From Fen-1254 sp963778945 (GTDB lineage Bacteria > Bacteroidota > Ignavibacteria > UBA10030), in NCBI GenBank assembly GCA_963778945.1, contig CAVZWL010000014.1, positions 186,001 to 250,000 on the forward strand: a stretch of 64,000 bases of DNA, written 5' to 3'. The position numbers and the translations under genes were made by a program. Of the stretch, positions 18,069-27,673 are shown piece by piece. Numbering within the stretch: the first letter of the stretch is position 1; each line of letters starts with the position of its first letter. Under the pieces are notes generated by a model. That model did not search any database and was not told the DNA's origin. It saw only the letters and a list, made by a program, of their open reading frames with translations.

Positions 18069-18293
18069 TCAATATTCCTTATCATCCTCATAGAAAAAAT
18101 CTTCATCCGTAGGATAATCAGACCAAATTTCTTCGATGCTTTCGTACGGTTCATCTGTATCTTCCAATTCCTCTAAATTCTGAATGACTTGAGTAGGGGC
18201 ACCCGTACGTACCGCATAATCGATTAATTCATCTTTTGTTGCCGGCCAAGGGGCATCATCCAGATATGAAGCCAACTCAATGGTCCAAATCAT
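18069..18293 (-). CDS. DUF2795 domain protein
   Basis: A 74-residue protein matching the DUF2795 family, seen mostly in Bacteroidota/Chlorobiota and Actinobacteria. The core reads LDDAPWPATKDELIDYA, GAPTQVIQNLEELED and YESIEEIW, followed by an acidic tail rich in Asp and Glu. The function is unknown; its small acidic build suggests a soluble binding protein. It lies 42 bases after the M23 peptidase gene and is closed by its own terminator. Confidence 0.8.
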   Translation of the reverse strand: MIWTIELASYLDDAPWPATKDELIDYAVRTGAPTQVIQNLEELEDTDEPYESIEEIWSDYPTDEDFFYEDDKEY

Positions 18294-18334
18294 TTTTTAT
18301 ATCTCCTGCATCAAACCAATGAAAGAATACGGAA

Positions 18335-19285
18335 TCAATCACTCGCGTTAAGACTTCCCTTGGGCGACCTATTCCTATCATCACTATTGAAAAAATAATC
18401 TATCGGGTTTTGTGCTACTCCGTTCAAACGGACTTCATAATGCAGATGCGGAGCTGAAGAGAGGCCGGTATTACCAGAGCGTGCAATCAGCTGCCCGCGC
18501 CGGACAATCTGTCCTTCATGTACCAGGATTTTCGATAGATGGCCGTATACTGTTTTCAACGAGTATCCATGGTTGACTTCCAGCACGATGCCAAAGCCTG
18601 TCTGATGACCGGCAAAGTCTACGGTTCCGTCGGCAGATGCATAAACAGGCGTACCTGTCATATTCGAGATATCAAGACCTTCATGCATACGATAAATATG
18701 AAGAATCGGATGCAGTCTCATTCCAAATCCTTGAAGTGAATAATATCCCTCCATTGGTTTAATAGCAGGCAAATGAGAAAATCGGTCTTTATTTTTTTCT
18801 ACAGTCTGCTCGACAGCATCATAGCTTGCTTTCTGAAGGTGCATCTCACCCTCCGTCTTATCGATTACAGCATGCAAATTATTCAGCAAGTCATTAATCT
18901 TCGTCGAGGAAGAAAAATCGATGCGGTTTTCAGTTCCGCCGATACCTGCCTTTCGTACGTCTTCATTGATCTTCGGTAAGTCTGCAAGCAACCGGAGTTC
19001 GTTTCCTTGGTCGCCCAGTTTATCGAGTGTTTTTTCGTCTTTTTCAAGCCGGCTGCCGAGATAGGCCAGCTGGTCCATAAGAATCTTATTTTCATTTGCG
19101 AGCGCGCTTTGCTGCCAGTATGAGAGACGCAAAAAATCGCCGTAATATTGATTGATCACGACAGTGGCGCTGATCAAACCAAATCCAAGCACGATACCGA
19201 GGATAATCAGCTTGGTTCTCCCCCATCGAATTTCTTTAAATTCGACGGACTGAGATGAATATCTATACAGCGGTAAACGTGCCAT
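18335..19285 (-). CDS. M23 family (LytM) peptidoglycan endopeptidase-like membrane protein
   Basis: A 316-residue cell-envelope protein. A short basic N-terminus, one membrane segment at about residues 28-50 and a coiled-coil region to about 170 precede a LytM/M23 domain. The domain has GFGMRLHPILHIYRMHEGLD (Zn-binding His and Asp), GNTGLSSAPHLHYEV with the HLH pair, and GHLSKILVHEGQ. The metal ligands look complete, so it may be an active cross-link hydrolase rather than an EnvC/NlpD-type activator, though the coiled coil recalls those. It has its own promoter at 19338-19366. Confidence 0.85.
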   Translation of the reverse strand: MARLPLYRYSSQSVEFKEIRWGRTKLIILGIVLGFGLISATVVINQYYGDFLRLSYWQQSALANENKILMDQLAYLGSRLEKDEKTLDKLGDQGNELRLLADLPKINEDVRKAGIGGTENRIDFSSSTKINDLLNNLHAVIDKTEGEMHLQKASYDAVEQTVEKNKDRFSHLPAIKPMEGYYSLQGFGMRLHPILHIYRMHEGLDISNMTGTPVYASADGTVDFAGHQTGFGIVLEVNHGYSLKTVYGHLSKILVHEGQIVRRGQLIARSGNTGLSSAPHLHYEVRLNGVAQNPIDYFFNSDDRNRSPKGSLNASD

Positions 19286-19337
19286 ATATGTACATGTCGC
19301 TTTTTAATATTTAAAATTCTAGTTTCTGCGCAGGGTG

Positions 19338-19366
19338 AAGATAGGAAATTATTATTCTTTTGTCAA
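19338..19366 (-). promoter_or_regulatory. Sigma70-type promoter for the M23 peptidase gene
   Basis: On the minus strand, a perfect -35 hexamer TTGACA (19361-19366) and a -10 TATCTT (19338-19343) are separated by 17 bases. It lies 52 bases upstream of the M23 start and 13 bases after the hprK stop. Confidence 0.65.
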
Positions 19367-19379
19367 GATTATTGCGCAT

Positions 19380-20388
19380 TTATTCAAAATCGTGATCGAA
19401 ATAATCAATAACTCTTTTTCCTTTCGTTTTTTCCGTAATTGCAGCATCTAACCGGCGTGCGAAAGCTTTTGCCGCATCATATCCGTAATGTTTCGATAGA
19501 TAATCCAGCGCGACGACTTCAATGATAACTGTAATGTTTTTTCCCGGGAATATGGGAAGTTTTATATGCGGCATATTAACACCTAGAATCCCAATACTTT
19601 CATGATCAAGACCTGTCCGTGTATATTCAATATTTGGGTCCCATTCCTTAAGTTCTACAATAATCTCGATTCTCTTTTGATATCGGATAGAACGAATGCC
19701 GAATGTAGCCCGAACGTCGATCAATCCCAATCCCCGAATTTCCATAAAATGTTTCACAACATCGGAACCCGAACCGATGAGAATATTTTCACTCTTGCGA
19801 ACGATCATGACGACATCGTCGGCAACAAGCCGATGTCCCCGCTCGACCAGATCAAGAGCAATCTCGCTTTTCCCAATACCGGAACGGCCGGTGATCAATA
19901 CGCCGATGCCATAGACATCGATGAATGAGCCATGAAGAACGGTTTGCGGTGCAAACTGATCGTCCAGAAAGTCGCCTGACATAATAGACAAGCTTTGTCG
20001 TTTCAAAGGGTGAAAGAAAAACCGAAACATGTTTTTCCGTAGCGATCCGGACTAATTCTTGGTCAAGTTCGTTGTCACTCGTAACTATAATACAAGGAAG
20101 ATCAAAACTAAAGATTGTTTCAAAAACATGCAGCCGCTCCTGTTTACTCAGGTGATTCAGGTACCGCATTTCAGTATTGCCAAAGATCTGGACACGGTCA
20201 TACGTAAACAATTCGACATAGCCCGCAAGAGCCAGTCCGGGACGATGGATGTTTTTGTCCCGGATTTCCTTCTCAAACCCCACCTCTCCGTTCAGTGTCC
20301 TCAGCTTGAGCCGCTCTTTATTGACTTCGTATAAGAATCCGACGGTAATGCTTTTTTTCTGAGTTTCTTTGATGTGGTTCAGCGGCAT
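19380..20388 (-). CDS. hprK: HPr kinase/phosphorylase, one frameshift
   Basis: HprK/P phosphorylates Ser46 of HPr or NPr and can remove that phosphate. The N-terminal domain (KSITVGFLYEVNKERLKL, IQIFGNTEMRYLN-like) starts at 20388. The kinase domain has the P-loop GRSGIGKSE, the RLVADDVVMI segment and the signature around EIRGLGLIDVRATFG. The two halves are in different frames, with the break near 20030. About 335 residues in total, normal. In this lineage it often occurs without sugar PTS components, so the regulated process is open. It is the last gene of the lysS-to-hprK operon, 12 bases after hpf. Confidence 0.88.
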
Positions 20389-20400
20389 ACAGTTTCCTTT

Positions 20401-20733
20401 CTATTCTTTCTCCCGTGCTTTCCGCACTATTTTTCTATCTTTCGAGTGAAGTTTATCTTTATATTTCTTGAGCTGTACAAGGGCCTTCTCCATTGCGTAA
20501 TCGATGGATTTTGTATACTCATCGCTCTTTCCCAGCGCAGTCAGAACGGATCCGTAAACGGAAATAGTAATTTCCGCAATTTTTCCATCCTTATGTTTTT
20601 TTTCGTAGGAAAGAATGACATCTGCTTTAATAATACCGTCATAGAAGTGGTTGAGCTTTTCTAACATTTCTTCGGTATAGGCAATGAGCGAATCATGCGC
20701 CTTAAAATGACGTGCCGTTACTTTGATCTGCAT
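20401..20733 (-). CDS. hpf: Ribosome hibernation-promoting factor, short form
   Basis: A 110-residue HPF/RaiA (sigma54 modulation) family protein that binds the 30S decoding region in stationary phase. The family pattern is KVTARHFKAHDSLIAYTEE at the N-terminus, then ITISVYGSVLTALGKSDEYTKSIDYAMEKALVQLKKYKDK split over the centre, and a basic C-terminal tail. It lacks the C-terminal dimerisation domain of long HPF. Its place between xerC and hprK is a common order in Bacteroidota/Chlorobiota relatives. Confidence 0.92.
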   Translation of the reverse strand: MQIKVTARHFKAHDSLIAYTEEMLEKLNHFYDGIIKADVILSYEKKHKDGKIAEITISVYGSVLTALGKSDEYTKSIDYAMEKALVQLKKYKDKLHSKDRKIVRKAREKE

Positions 20734-20759
20734 AGACGTCCTCCTTCATGAGCCGATGG

Positions 20760-21653
20760 TTAGGCTTTTGGATGCGTATCTTGATAAATTTTTTTTAAAC
20801 GTGAAGTTGAAACATGGGTATATACCTGCGTTGTCGATAAACTTTCATGCCCCAGGAGTTCTTTGACCGCCTGCAAATCGGCGCCGCGATTTAAAAGATG
20901 AGTTGCAAATGTATGACGCAGCATGTGCGGACTCTTTTTTTGTATTTCCGATACCGCTCCTACATATTTTTTTACAATACGCCGAACAGCCTGTGGATAG
21001 ATGCGCTGCGTATTATTAGCAGCAAACATCGGCAATCGGGCATGTGCAGGGCTGTTCGATACATCCGTGCGTGTCTGTAAATAGCAAGACAATGCCTCGG
21101 CAGCTTTCTTTCCGACAGGTATAATTCTCTCTTTACTGCCTTTTCCCTTTACTTTAATCACCCCTTGCGTTTCGCTGTAATCTCCCACGGAAAGAGCGAC
21201 AAGTTCTCCGACCCGGATACCTGTACCATAGAGAAGTTCAAGGATTGCGGAATCGCGTTTTCCTTCATCGGTCGTGCAGTCCGGAAGATGGAGAACCTCA
21301 TCCATCGTATGTTCATCAAGAAATTGCGGCAAGATGTTTCGGCATCCGAGGAGTCACCAAAAGCACAGCCGGATTTGCGGAAATAATTTCTTGCCGTTTA
21401 AGAAATTTAAAGAAGGACCGCAGCGCAGCAATTTTGCGTGCAACGCTTCTCGGCTGAAATCCATCATCCATGAGCATTCCTATGAACAAGCGCAGACTGT
21501 CTTTCTTAACCTCGGCAAATTCATCCGAATACCCTCTTTTTGAAGAAATTGCAGAAACGCTGTCAAATCCGTTTCATAGGAAAGGATGGTATGCGGAGAA
21601 TAATTCTTTTGAATTTCCAAATACTCCAGAAATTTTCGCAGTTGATGCTGCAT
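20760..21653 (-). CDS. xerC: Tyrosine recombinase XerC/XerD, two frameshifts
   Basis: A site-specific recombinase resolving chromosome dimers. The start ATG at 21653 follows the topA stop by one base and reads MQHQLRKFLEYLEIQKNYSP. Catalytic residues are visible: Arg in GIRVGEL, Lys in VKGKGSKERIIPV, HMLRH for His/Arg, the second His in LLGHESLSTT and the nucleophile Tyr in QVYTH. Frame changes lie near 21493 and 21335. Corrected length is about 298 residues, standard for Xer. No mobile-element context is seen. Confidence 0.9.
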
Positions 21654-21654
21654 A

Positions 21655-23917
21655 TTATGCCGATTCAGCGAGTTCTGTTTGAACGACTTCTTGTTTGCAT
21701 GCTGGACACATCAAATAGTCACCTTTCATTTTCGAATATTTTGATACGATGTATGCGTTGTGACATGTCGGACATGCCTGATTTACCGGCTTATCCCATG
21801 ATGCAAAATCGCAATCCGGATACCGAGAGCATCCGTAGAAAACACGTTTCCCCTTTTTCGTCTTTCGTTCAACAAGTTCTCCTTGTGTACACTTCGGACA
21901 TTTTATTCCCATCGAGATCGGCTTTGTATTCTTGCATGCCGGATAATTCGAACAGCCGAGAAATGTTCCAAAACGCCCTCCTTTCACGACCATATCTCCG
22001 CCGCACAATTCGCATTTTCCGCCGACGACGTGCTGATGTTTTTGTGCATCTTCTGCAAGCGGCTTGGTATTCTTGCACTCCGGATATCCCGAACATGCCA
22101 TAAATCTTCCGTTCCGGCCCCATTTAATCACCATCGGCTTGCCGCATAATTCGCACAATTCCTCGGTAGTGGTTTGGAGCGACTTTTTAATACTCCCGGC
22201 AAGACTGGATGCTTTTTCCACCGAATGATAAAATGGCTCATAAAAATCCTGCATAACTTTTATATATTCCTGTTTCCCGGATGCTATCGTATCGAGTTCA
22301 TTTTCCATACGGGCAGTAAATTGGATATTGACAATTTCCGGAAAATGGCTGATCAAGAGATTATTGACTTGCATTCCCAGGTCTGTGGCAAACAATTTTC
22401 TTTCTTTTTGCTCCACGTAATTCCTGTCAATAACAGTAGAAACGATTAAAGCATATGTGCTCGGGCGTCCGATGCCCAAAGATTCCAATTCCTTCACGAG
22501 GCTTGCTTCCGTATAGCGTGCCGGCGGTTTGGTAAAATGTTGGCGGGGCAGCACATCGCTGATTGCAGTTCTTTGTCCGTGAACCAGATGTTCGGGAAGT
22601 TTTGAAGTCGGATCACCATCCTCATTTTCAGAGGTATTCTCTTCGCAATATCGTCATAGACTTGAAGAAATCCTCTAAACTTGGCCTTCTGATCCGTAGC
22701 CCGGAACAAGTAGTCGCCTCCTTCGACATCGATTGAAATTTGCTCGAACTCCGCAGGATTCATTTGACAGGCAACAAACCGGTTCCAAATCAGCTCGTAA
22801 AGAGCATACATGTCTTTATCAAGATATTTCTTTATTGTTTTGGGCGCATATTTTATTGAAGTCGGACGGATGGCTTCATGTGCATCCTGCGAAGATTTTC
22901 CTTTTTTGAAAAGACGCGATTCTTTCGGTACATATTCTTTACCGTAGTTATTATAGATATATTCTCTCACCTGTGCGACGGCTTCCTCGCTCAGACGCGT
23001 CGAATCCGTTCGCATATACGTAATAAGTCCTGTCGGACCTTCGTCGCCGATATTGACTCCCTCATAAAGCTTTTGTGCAAGTATCATAGTACGCTTTGTA
23101 GACATTCGCAGCCTGCGTGCCGCTTCCTGCTGCAGGGTACTGGTAATAAACGGGGCCGGCGGGTTGCGCTTTACGTACACGGCGATTAATAGCTCCGATT
23201 GTGAATTGCTGCTTCGGGATATCTTCCAGATATCCTTTCATCGTCGTTTCATCGGGAATCCGCGGATCTTCGCCGCGCAACCTTTGTAAGCTTTGCAAGG
23301 AATTTTTCTTCGTCGAGCGTCCTGAATTCCGCTGTGATCGACCAGTATTCTTCCGGAACGAAATTCCTGATCAGCACTTCTCTGTCGCAAATGATGCGTA
23401 CGGTAACGGATTGTACTCTTCCGGCAGAAAGTCCGTAATACATCGTCTTCCATATGAATGGAGTGACTTTATAACCGACGATGCGGTCAAGCGCCCGCCG
23501 TGGCCTGCTGCGACATAACCAGGTGCTGATCAATTTTTTTGGGATGCGCCATGCCGTCTTTAACGCCGCTTTCCGTAATCTCGTGGAAAAGGACGCGCTT
23601 AATATTTTTATTGATACCTTTCAGTTCGCTCGGCTATATGTGCAGCAATTGCTTCCCCTTCCCGATCAGGGTCAGTTGCAATAAAGACAGTTTTCGCTTT
23701 CTCAGCATGTGTTCGTAATTTTTCTATGACCGATTCTTTCCCTGCAATCGTTTCATACGAAACCTCGAAAGCCGTTTTCGACATCGACGCTCAGTTTGCT
23801 TTTCGGTAAATTCTTAATATGGCCGACCGAAGCCTCGACGATATAATCTTTTCCGAGATATTTGTTGATGGTTTTTGCTTTTGCAGGAGATTCAACGATT
23901 AATAATGATTTTTCCAT
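21655..23917 (-). CDS. topA: DNA topoisomerase I (type IA), many frameshifts
   Basis: TopA relaxes negative supercoils. From the start at 23917: MEKSLLIVESPAKAKTINKY (TOPRIM), FIATDPDREGEAIAAHIAE (acidic metal triad), RALDRIVGYKVTPFIWK, GLSAGRVQSV, and the active-site Tyr in GLITYMRTDSTRLS. The C-terminus carries four cysteine zinc ribbons (CELCG/CSGYPEC, CELCGGD/CSNYPAC, CPKC/CSRYPDC, CPTC/CPAC). The pieces lie in all three frames, with breaks near 23780, 23630, 23530, 23260, 23170 and 22555. Since the enzyme is normally essential, these are best explained as consensus errors. About 750 residues after correction. Confidence 0.92.
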
Positions 23918-23941
23918 AATTCCTATATTTAATGAATAGTA

Positions 23942-24378
23942 TCATTTGAGCCGAAGGGCAACATACAGCTCGTGCGTGCCAGGATCCAATAAATGCATGC
24001 GCGACCAGGGATTTCATTTCGGAAATTCCCAGCGAAGGAAGTCCGGATCCCATAATGCGATCAATCACCGATTCGATTTCATCGTTTCCGAGCAAGCCCA
24101 ATTGAGAGCACTGGAGCAAATATCCGAAAGCATCCGGCTGGATCATCACGCGCTCTGCATCATTCAACTGCCGGTGAGAAGCCGCTCCTGCCGGGGTTGT
24201 TACCGATAGAATTCTTCAGACCGATCATGCGCTCAAAAATCCAGGAAAATGCCTTCGAAATTTCGTTTTGTGTATAACCGTCGCGCGTCAACGAACTCAT
24301 ATCGACTTCGTGCAAGTCGTTTATCTGAACGAACTCGATCACGAGATAGACAATAATTTCAACGATTCTTTCCTGCAT
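23942..24378 (-). CDS. smg: Smg / DUF494 family protein, frameshifted
   Basis: A small conserved protein of the Smg (DUF494) family, often found near topA and dprA; function unknown. It opens with MQERIVEIIVYLVIEF, continues GYTQNEISKAFSWIFERM, then in a second frame PDAFGYLLQCSQLGLLG and DEIESVIDRIMGSG, and ends in a third frame with HLLDPGTHELYVALRLK before a TGA at 23942-23944. Breaks lie near 24170 and 23985. The start overlaps the apparent 3' end of ybeY, and topA follows 24 bases after the stop. Confidence 0.78.
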
Positions 24379-24810
24379 CTTTTCTTTCTTTGCGTGGAGT
24401 TGAGCATTGATAAATATCGATCTTCGCGTTCATGGATGACGGTTTGTTCGGCAAGCCGTTGCATCATGATATCCAAGCAAATGTAAAGCGCCATGGATAA
24501 GAAGCCGCTGCGTTTCATGCCGAAACGTAACGCCATACTCGGCGGCTTGCCGCCGGGCAGCGTCGAGATTAATATAGAGTTCCGCCTCTTCGCCCTTTTC
24601 TTCGCCGAGATCAAATGTAATAATGTCCGTATCATATTGATGCTGCAAATATTTCCGGTTCATCGCTCGCATCTCTTGAGTATGAGTAAACACGATGGAC
24701 ATCGTCGGCAGTGTTTTCCGCCCTTCTCCTTTGTAGACGCATTGAAGAACATGAGGGACCAATTCTTTAGGGAATCGCAAAAAAGGGTGATTATGTGAAA
24801 CGATAATCAT
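24339..24810 (-). CDS. ybeY: Endoribonuclease YbeY, C-terminus frameshifted
   Basis: YbeY is the zinc-dependent RNase of 16S rRNA 3'-end maturation. The domain starts at the ATG at 24810 (MIIVSHNHPFLRF), has NRKYLQHQYDTDIITFDLGE and AARRQAAEYGVTF, and the metal site HGALHLLGYHD. In canonical YbeY this reads HGxLHLxGYDH; here the third ligand position is shifted by one. A frame change just after HLLGYHD (about 24455) leads into MMQRLAEQTVIHEREDRYLSM, a normal YbeY tail. The exact stop is uncertain; it lies at or upstream of 24339 and may overlap smg. The frame upstream is continuous with the preceding hypothetical gene. Confidence 0.82.
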
Positions 24811-25302
24811 CCGGATCGTTTTCTCCGTTTCGGAACATTCGAGATGGTCTTTTTCAGCGGCTTTGGAGAGCGGGGGAAGAACCGATTCAGTGAGCGATAA
24901 TGCAATTCCGGACAACATGACTTCGGGCCCCAATCTCGTAAAATCTCCGGATAAAATACTCCGATCGACATTGGCATAGAGAGAGCATCCTCCCCCGCGT
25001 TCAATCGTCAATCCTGATAATTTCCCGGCCGATTCACCGACAAACGTCACTTCTCCGAGCAATGCGCTGACGACATAACCGGTGCAATAATGCAAGCTGA
25101 AGATGCGAAGCCGCTGTGTAGACCGAAATGAGATTCCCTTTCGCACGCCGATATCGATATCGGAATATATTTCCATCGAAAGCCGTCTGCGGCGAGGAGT
25201 ATTGAGAAGCTCGAAACGCACTCCGTCGCCGATTTTTTTCGGCTGCACTTCTAAAACTCGCGCAATTTTTTTTATGTCGGTTTGTGTAAATGCAAACTTC
25301 AT
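24807..25302 (-). CDS. Conserved-looking hypothetical protein upstream of ybeY
   Basis: About 165 residues that I do not assign to a family. It starts MKFAFTQTDIKKIARVLEV (ATG at 25302) and carries short Gly-rich strands (GESAGKLSGLTIERGGGC) and SGIALSLTESVLPPLS near the end. In the given sequence it runs in frame into ybeY. However, a TGA overlapping the ybeY ATG (ATGA) sits in another frame, so a normal separate stop is more likely and the fusion is probably caused by an indel. No signal peptide or membrane segment is visible. It follows the MBL gene by about 25 bases. Confidence 0.55.
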
Positions 25303-25327
25303 ACGATCTTTCTCGTTCAAGCTTTCT

Positions 25328-26266
25328 TCAGGCAAATATACCTGCAACCTCTTTGAATGTCAAGTTCAGATGGCAATCGTCGTATTTTCGATTGCCGCTT
25401 CGCATTCCAGCGAATAGCCCCGGCTTCGTGATTTCCTTTTTGCATTTTTTTAAAATATCGTCTACTTTCTCGTCGCTGTGATTTTGATCATGATGGAAGA
25501 GATACAAACGTTTCGTATTCGATTCTACCGCCACGCGTAATGCAAAAAGATAATCAGAGTGTCCCCATCCCACGCGATCGATATATTCTTCAGGCGTATA
25601 GGTAGAATCATGAATCAGAACATCGGCATCGCGGCAGAAATCGAAAATTCGCTGGTTCGGATCTCCTTTCAAAGCACGGAATTTATCTTTTACAATTTGT
25701 TCGAAATTTGTCAGTGAATCCGCTGCGGCGGCATCAAACGGTTCGTTATCACTGATATAGATCAGAACTTTTTTCTTGTATTCAATCCTGTACCCGATGG
25801 TAAAACCCGGATGATTGACATAGATCATCTTCACGACTGCATCGTACACCTGCATTTCTTGTTCTTCAGTTATCGGCACAAAATTTATTTTTGCTTTGAG
25901 ATCATGCAGCTGCACGGGAAAATAAATTCGATTCATTTGTTCTGCGATGATCTCGTTTAAAGGTTTTTCAGGACGTTCCGTGCCGACGATCGTCAGTTCG
26001 TTCCCCGGAATGAATGCCGGTTTAAAAAAGGGAAATCCCTGAATATGATCCCAGTGCGGATGAGAGATAAACAAATACGCCTTGACAGATTCTCCGCTGT
26101 TTATGAGAAAATCGCCGAAACTTCGAATTCCCGTGCCTGCATCAAAAATAAGCAGCCTGTCGTCATCAAGGCTCAATTCCAGACATGGTGTATTGCCGCC
26201 ATAGCGAACGGTATGCTTTCCAGGAGTCGGAATCGACCCCCGAACACCCCAAAATGTGAGCTTCAT
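25328..26266 (-). CDS. MBL-fold metallo-hydrolase
   Basis: A 312-residue metallo-beta-lactamase-fold protein starting MKLTFWGVRGSIPTPG (ATG at 26266 with a GGAAGGAG ribosome site). The metal site is HPHWDHIQG near residue 75, with a further metal Asp in YISDNEPFD and HDSTYTPEEY near 220. The opening WGVRGSIPTPG is typical of a subgroup related to cyclic-nucleotide phosphodiesterases and RNase Z-like enzymes, often associated with signalling proteins. The substrate is unknown. An upstream in-frame ATG at 26281 is less likely because the ribosome site precedes 26266. Confidence 0.82.
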   Translation of the reverse strand: MKLTFWGVRGSIPTPGKHTVRYGGNTPCLELSLDDDRLLIFDAGTGIRSFGDFLINSGESVKAYLFISHPHWDHIQGFPFFKPAFIPGNELTIVGTERPEKPLNEIIAEQMNRIYFPVQLHDLKAKINFVPITEEQEMQVYDAVVKMIYVNHPGFTIGYRIEYKKKVLIYISDNEPFDAAAADSLTNFEQIVKDKFRALKGDPNQRIFDFCRDADVLIHDSTYTPEEYIDRVGWGHSDYLFALRVAVESNTKRLYLFHHDQNHSDEKVDDILKKCKKEITKPGLFAGMRSGNRKYDDCHLNLTFKEVAGIFA

Positions 26267-26281
26267 AGAAACTCCTTCCAA

Positions 26282-26810
26282 TTATATCGGTCCTATATTT
26301 TTTTGCTTCAATAACATAACTTCGGGCCGATTGTTCAAAAAATGATTTTTCTTCTTGAGTGATCGAACGCCTTATTTTCCCCGGTATCCCCGCTACTAAT
26401 ACGCCATCCGGTACCTCGAATTTTTCCGGAACCAACGTCCCGGCGGCAATCATGCTGTAATTGCCTATTCTTGCGCCGTCGAGAATACATGAACCCATTC
26501 CGATCAAATTATAATTCCCTATACTGCATCCATGTAAAATGGCGCCATGGCCTATCGTGTTATTTTCACCGATATGGACAGGATAATTTTCATGCGTTAC
26601 ATGAATCACGGCGGCATCCTGAATATTCGTGCGCTTCCCGACAGAGATGGAATTTACATCGCCTCGCAAAACCGCATTGAACCATATACCGGCATCTTCT
26701 TCAATTTCGACATTGCCGATAATCCTTGCACCGTCTGCTAGAAACACAGTCGGATGAATTTTCGGTTCTATACCGTCGTATCTTATAATCGAATATGACT
26801 TTAATTCCAT
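26282..26810 (-). CDS. Gamma-carbonic anhydrase-like left-handed beta-helix protein
   Basis: A gamma-class carbonic anhydrase/YrdA/PaaY-type trimeric hexapeptide-repeat protein. The metal histidines are in VIHVTHENYP, IGHGAILHGC (two His), preceded by RGDVNSISVG and NIQDAAV. The start is probably the ATG at 26810, overlapping the DUF3108 stop by ten bases. The open frame continues past the usual end into the MBL gene. If the A7 run near 26300 is shortened by one, it ends IEAKNIGPI at a TAA (26282-26284) just before the MBL ribosome site, which is the natural arrangement. Activity cannot be decided from sequence alone. Confidence 0.85.
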
Positions 26811-27659
26811 TGCGGCGGATTCCATGAACTTCTCTTCCAGCTTAGCAGTTCGACTTTAACGCTGCCAAGGATGACTTTCATTTTCGCTTTTATGGGAATA
26901 CAGGCCTGATCGTTGCTGAACCACCCTTCAAACCCGCCTGTCAGACCGAAAATTCCTGTAAAGTCCGCACGTCCTTCGAAGTGAACACAATCGATCGGGT
27001 ATTGGACCGAATCAATTTCAATTTTTTCCCTCTCATTGAGAAAATTGATATACGTCTTCAGTTCCTTATTATCGATACACGTAGGAACGTACTCCTCTTT
27101 TTTCTGGCGGGCATTGCCTCGTGCATAGAAAAACAAAGAGAGCCCATCCTGGCAATGGCCTGACAATTTAGTCGTATCAAATCTTTCCGGTCTATATTCA
27201 TCGCCCTTCTTCGTTCCGTTCTCACCACGCAGAGTACTATCTCCGTATTGAAACCATATTTTTCTGTACGTCACTGTTTTTTTTGAACTATCTTCGCTCA
27301 GCCAGGTACTTGAAAATAAATCTTTATCGATACCGCTGTAAAATCGGATGTGGAGTTCCACAAGCCAGGAGAGACCAGGATTGGAATTTATAATTGCTGA
27401 GGTATGGTACAATTTCCCGGCCATCGACGCTCTCTTTTGAATTGACCGTCATTCGTATTGTTCCTATGTTAAAAAAAGAATAATGCACTCCATAGGTCAA
27501 TTCTTCCCCGACCTGCATCATGGACCCAATTGATCTTCAGTCAGGACCATATCGCCGGGAATGGCTATCGGCCGGGCGCTGCGCAGACCCAGAGGTACAG
27601 ACTGCAAGAAAGATGCCGCATGTGATGCTGCTCCAGATTATCCATTTTTTCAGAATCAT
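26801..27659 (-). CDS. DUF3108 family secreted protein, frameshifted
   Basis: A DUF3108 domain protein of unknown function, common in Bacteroidota-like genomes. The start ATG at 27659 gives a signal peptide (KKWIIWSSITCGIFLAVCTSG). The domain then appears in a second frame (VGEELTYGVHYSFFNIGTIR) and from about 27420 in a third (SNPGLSWLVELHIRFYSGID ... CVHFEGRADFTGIFG, KMKVILGSVKVELL). Breaks are near 27535 and 27420. Corrected length is about 285 residues. It lies 14 bases downstream of ctpA and overlaps the carbonic anhydrase gene, so it belongs to the same operon. Confidence 0.75.
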
Positions 27660-27673
27660 TTATTTTCCCCCGA

